From SIG440 sp045596485 (GTDB taxonomy: Bacteria > Bacillota > Clostridia > Monoglobales > Monoglobaceae), in NCBI GenBank assembly GCA_045596485.1, contig JAZOCL010000048.1:1-6355 (forward strand): a DNA stretch of 6,355 bases, in the 5' to 3' direction. How positions within the stretch are numbered: the first letter of the stretch is position 1; each line of letters starts with the position of its first letter. Of this stretch, positions 4,347-6,355 are shown one piece after another. The translations under genes were made by a program, and so were the position numbers. The notes under the pieces were generated by a model. The model did no database searches and was not told the DNA's origin. It saw only the letters and a list, made by a program, of their open reading frames with translations.

Positions 4347-6355
4347 AAATTGTATGAAACATCAAAAATCAAAAACTTTTGTCTTTTAGGACACGGAAAC
4401 TCAGGAAAGACATCGCTGGCAGAGGCAATGCTTTATACAGCAGGTTCGGTTGAGAGAATGGGCAGAACTCAGGACGGAAACACCGTTATGGACTTTGATC
4501 CCGAAGAAATAAAGCGCAAATTCTCTATCGGTGCAGCAGTAGCAACCTGTGACTGGAGCGGCACAAAGTTTAATATTATAGATACCCCCGGATTCTTTGA
4601 CTTCGTTGGCGAAGTTCAGCAGGGCATAAAGGTTGCCGATGCTGCAATCATAGTTCTCAGTGGTAAGTCGGGTCTTACGGTTGGCGCAGAAAAGGCTTGG
4701 AAGTATGCTGACGACGCAGGAATTCCCAAAATGATATTTATTAACAAGGTTGACGATGAACGTGTGAACTATTACGGTGTTCTCGACCAGTTGAGAGAAA
4801 AATACGGCAAAAAGATTGCACCCCTTCAGGTTCCTATCCGTGAGGGCGAAAAGATTACGGGCTTTGTTAATGTTGTTGAAGGCGAAGCAAGAAAGTTCGA
4901 GGGCGACAGAACCGTTACGGCTGCAATCCCCGAAGGAATGGAAGAAGACATCGCTCCAATCCGTGAAATGATTAACGAAGCAGTGGCTGAAAGCTCAGAA
5001 GAGCTTATGGAAAGATATTTTGCTGGCGAAAGCTTTACTCTTGCCGAAACCTACGAAGCTCTTCGTGCTGGTGTTGCGGCAGGTGATATTGTTCCCGTGC
5101 TGTGCGGAAGTGCTTATAACAAGCTTGGTATTTCATCACTTATGAATGCAATCAATGCTTACTTCCCGGCTCCTGATTCTTCGGAAGACTTCTTTATTGC
5201 ACACAAAGAGGATGGCTCAGACGCAAGACGCAAGGTTGACATCAACGACCCCCTTGCAGCTCTTGTTTTCAAGACTGTTGCTGACCCCTATGTTGGAAAG
5301 CTGTCATACTTCAAGGTATATTCAGGCATTATGACTCCCGATACAACAGTTTATAACTCTGTTACGGGTACAAACGAAAGGGTAGGCAAGATTTATGCCG
5401 TAGTTGGCAAAAAGCAGATTGAGGTTGAAAAGCTCAATGCAGGCGACATTGGTGCTGTTACAAAGCTTGCAAACACAAACACAGGTGACACACTTTGCAG
5501 CATCAGCGACCGCATTGTGATTGACGGAATCAGCTTTGCAAAGCCAAACACAACAATGGCTGTTGTTCCCAAGGCAAAGGGCGATGAGGATAAAATCAGC
5601 CAGGGTCTCACAAAGCTTATGGACGAAGACAAGACCTTCAGCGTTGAAAATAACACCGAAACCCGTCAGATGGTTATTAAGGGGATGGGTGATCAGCATA
5701 TTGACATTCTTATCAACAAGCTGAAGAACAAGTTTGGCGTTGACGTTACGCTCACCGAGCCCAAGGTTGCATACCGTGAAGCAATCCGCAAGGCCGTTAA
5801 GGTTGAAGGAAAGCACAAAAAGCAGTCGGGCGGTCACGGTCAGTATGGTCACGTTTGGATTGAATTCGCTCCTCATAATGACGGACTTCTCTTTGAAGAA
5901 AAGGTGTTCGGCGGTTCGGTTCCCAAGAACTACTTCCCTGCAGTTGAAAAGGGTCTTCAGGAGAGTATGAAGCACGGTGTTCTGGCAGGTTATCCTATGG
6001 TTGGTCTCAAGGCGACCTTGGTTGACGGTTCATATCACCCTGTTGATTCGTCAGAAATGGCGTTCAAGACTGCTGCATCACTTGCCTTTAAGGCAGGTAT
6101 GGAACAGGCAAGCCCTGTTCTTCTTGAACCCGTTGGTCACCTGAAGGTTTATGTCCCCGATAGCTACACAGGCGATATTATCGGCGACATCAACAAGCGC
6201 CGCGGTCAGATGCTGGGTATGACTCCTCAGGGCGACGGAATCACCCTTATCGAAGGCGAGGTTCCCATGGCGCAGATGCATTCATATTCATCAGACCTGC
6301 GTTCAATGACACAGGCGAAGGGTAGCTATGAATTCGAATTTGAAAGATCCCAGGA
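4344..6355 (+). CDS. EF-G-like translational GTPase (EF-G2-type paralogue), 3' end outside window
   Basis: 670 codons are visible, about 20 short of the usual length of roughly 690. The order of domains is that of EF-G. G domain: P-loop GHGNSGKT (16-23), G3 DTPGFFDF (80-87), G4 NKVD (134-137), G5 GSA (255-257). Domain II lies at about 300-390, domain III follows. Domain IV starts near KVAYREAIRK, with QSGGHGQYGHVWIEF and the tip loop DGSYHPVDSSE (561-571, H565). Domain V runs from PVLLEPVGHLKVYVP (591 on) with GDINKRRGQMLGM. Two features separate it from housekeeping EF-G: the catalytic His of DTPGH is Phe (F84), and switch I reads RKFSIG (58-63) instead of RGITI. Such changes are typical of EF-G2-type paralogues in many bacteria, whose role is less certain than translocation by FusA. 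It is not a TetM-type protein, which keeps DTPGH. It has its own strong promoter, so it is likely expressed in growth. Confidence 0.93.
   Translation, partial: MKLYETSKIKNFCLLGHGNSGKTSLAEAMLYTAGSVERMGRTQDGNTVMDFDPEEIKRKFSIGAAVATCDWSGTKFNIIDTPGFFDFVGEVQQGIKVADAAIIVLSGKSGLTVGAEKAWKYADDAGIPKMIFINKVDDERVNYYGVLDQLREKYGKKIAPLQVPIREGEKITGFVNVVEGEARKFEGDRTVTAAIPEGMEEDIAPIREMINEAVAESSEELMERYFAGESFTLAETYEALRAGVAAGDIVPVLCGSAYNKLGISSLMNAINAYFPAPDSSEDFFIAHKEDGSDARRKVDINDPLAALVFKTVADPYVGKLSYFKVYSGIMTPDTTVYNSVTGTNERVGKIYAVVGKKQIEVEKLNAGDIGAVTKLANTNTGDTLCSISDRIVIDGISFAKPNTTMAVVPKAKGDEDKISQGLTKLMDEDKTFSVENNTETRQMVIKGMGDQHIDILINKLKNKFGVDVTLTEPKVAYREAIRKAVKVEGKHKKQSGGHGQYGHVWIEFAPHNDGLLFEEKVFGGSVPKNYFPAVEKGLQESMKHGVLAGYPMVGLKATLVDGSYHPVDSSEMAFKTAASLAFKAGMEQASPVLLEPVGHLKVYVPDSYTGDIIGDINKRRGQMLGMTPQGDGITLIEGEVPMAQMHSYSSDLRSMTQAKGSYEFEFERSQ

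Noticed and set aside
5322..5975. Long open frame on the - strand inside the EF-G-like gene
   Set aside because: It is a shadow of the highly conserved coding strand; its translation has no recognisable domain.

Overview
The window looks like chromosomal DNA of an anaerobic, probably spore-forming member of the Clostridia (Oscillospiraceae-like). The pointers are a flavodiiron protein followed by rubredoxin, AGGAGG-type ribosome binding sites with ATG and TTG starts, moderate GC, a Cys-rich protein of a type I associate with clostridial spore formers, and an EF-G paralogue with an altered G3 motif. No species can be named from sequence alone.

Layout. 1-122: the last 39 or so codons of a probable 4Fe-4S protein (+). 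198-1529: an oxygen/NO-detoxification operon, flavodiiron protein then rubredoxin (+), with its own sigma-A-type promoter and a bidirectional terminator. 1632-1862: a small unrecognised protein of 76 residues (-). 1879-2296: a tandem pair of transcription units on the - strand. Each has a TGGACA/17/TAT(G/T)AT promoter, a long hairpin RNA and an intrinsic terminator. 2335-3231: a Cys-rich protein (-) with a possible sigma-K-like promoter. 3334-4164: an unrecognised, possibly beta-propeller protein (+), divergent from it. 4344-6355: an EF-G-like translational GTPase (+), strong promoter, TTG start, C-terminus cut by the window edge.

The most interesting part is 1879-2296. The two RNAs are paralogous but have diverged so that stem sequences differ while pairing is kept, and the unpaired segments (UGAAUAUUU, and AAAAAGCGU followed by UCUG) are conserved. 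In both copies a bulge in the hairpin is complementary to the tail before the terminator. The same tail segment is complementary to the 5' arm of the terminator. Several of these pairs covary between copies. This is the logic of a switch: a pseudoknot that permits termination against an antiterminator. The second copy ends just before the ribosome binding site of the 76-residue gene, so it could be that gene's attenuator. Alternatively both could be free small RNAs. I recognise no known RNA family in them. A degenerate third copy of the tail follows the Cys-rich gene.

The flavodiiron protein and rubredoxin form a clear electron-transfer pair. The remaining genes show no obvious functional link to each other.
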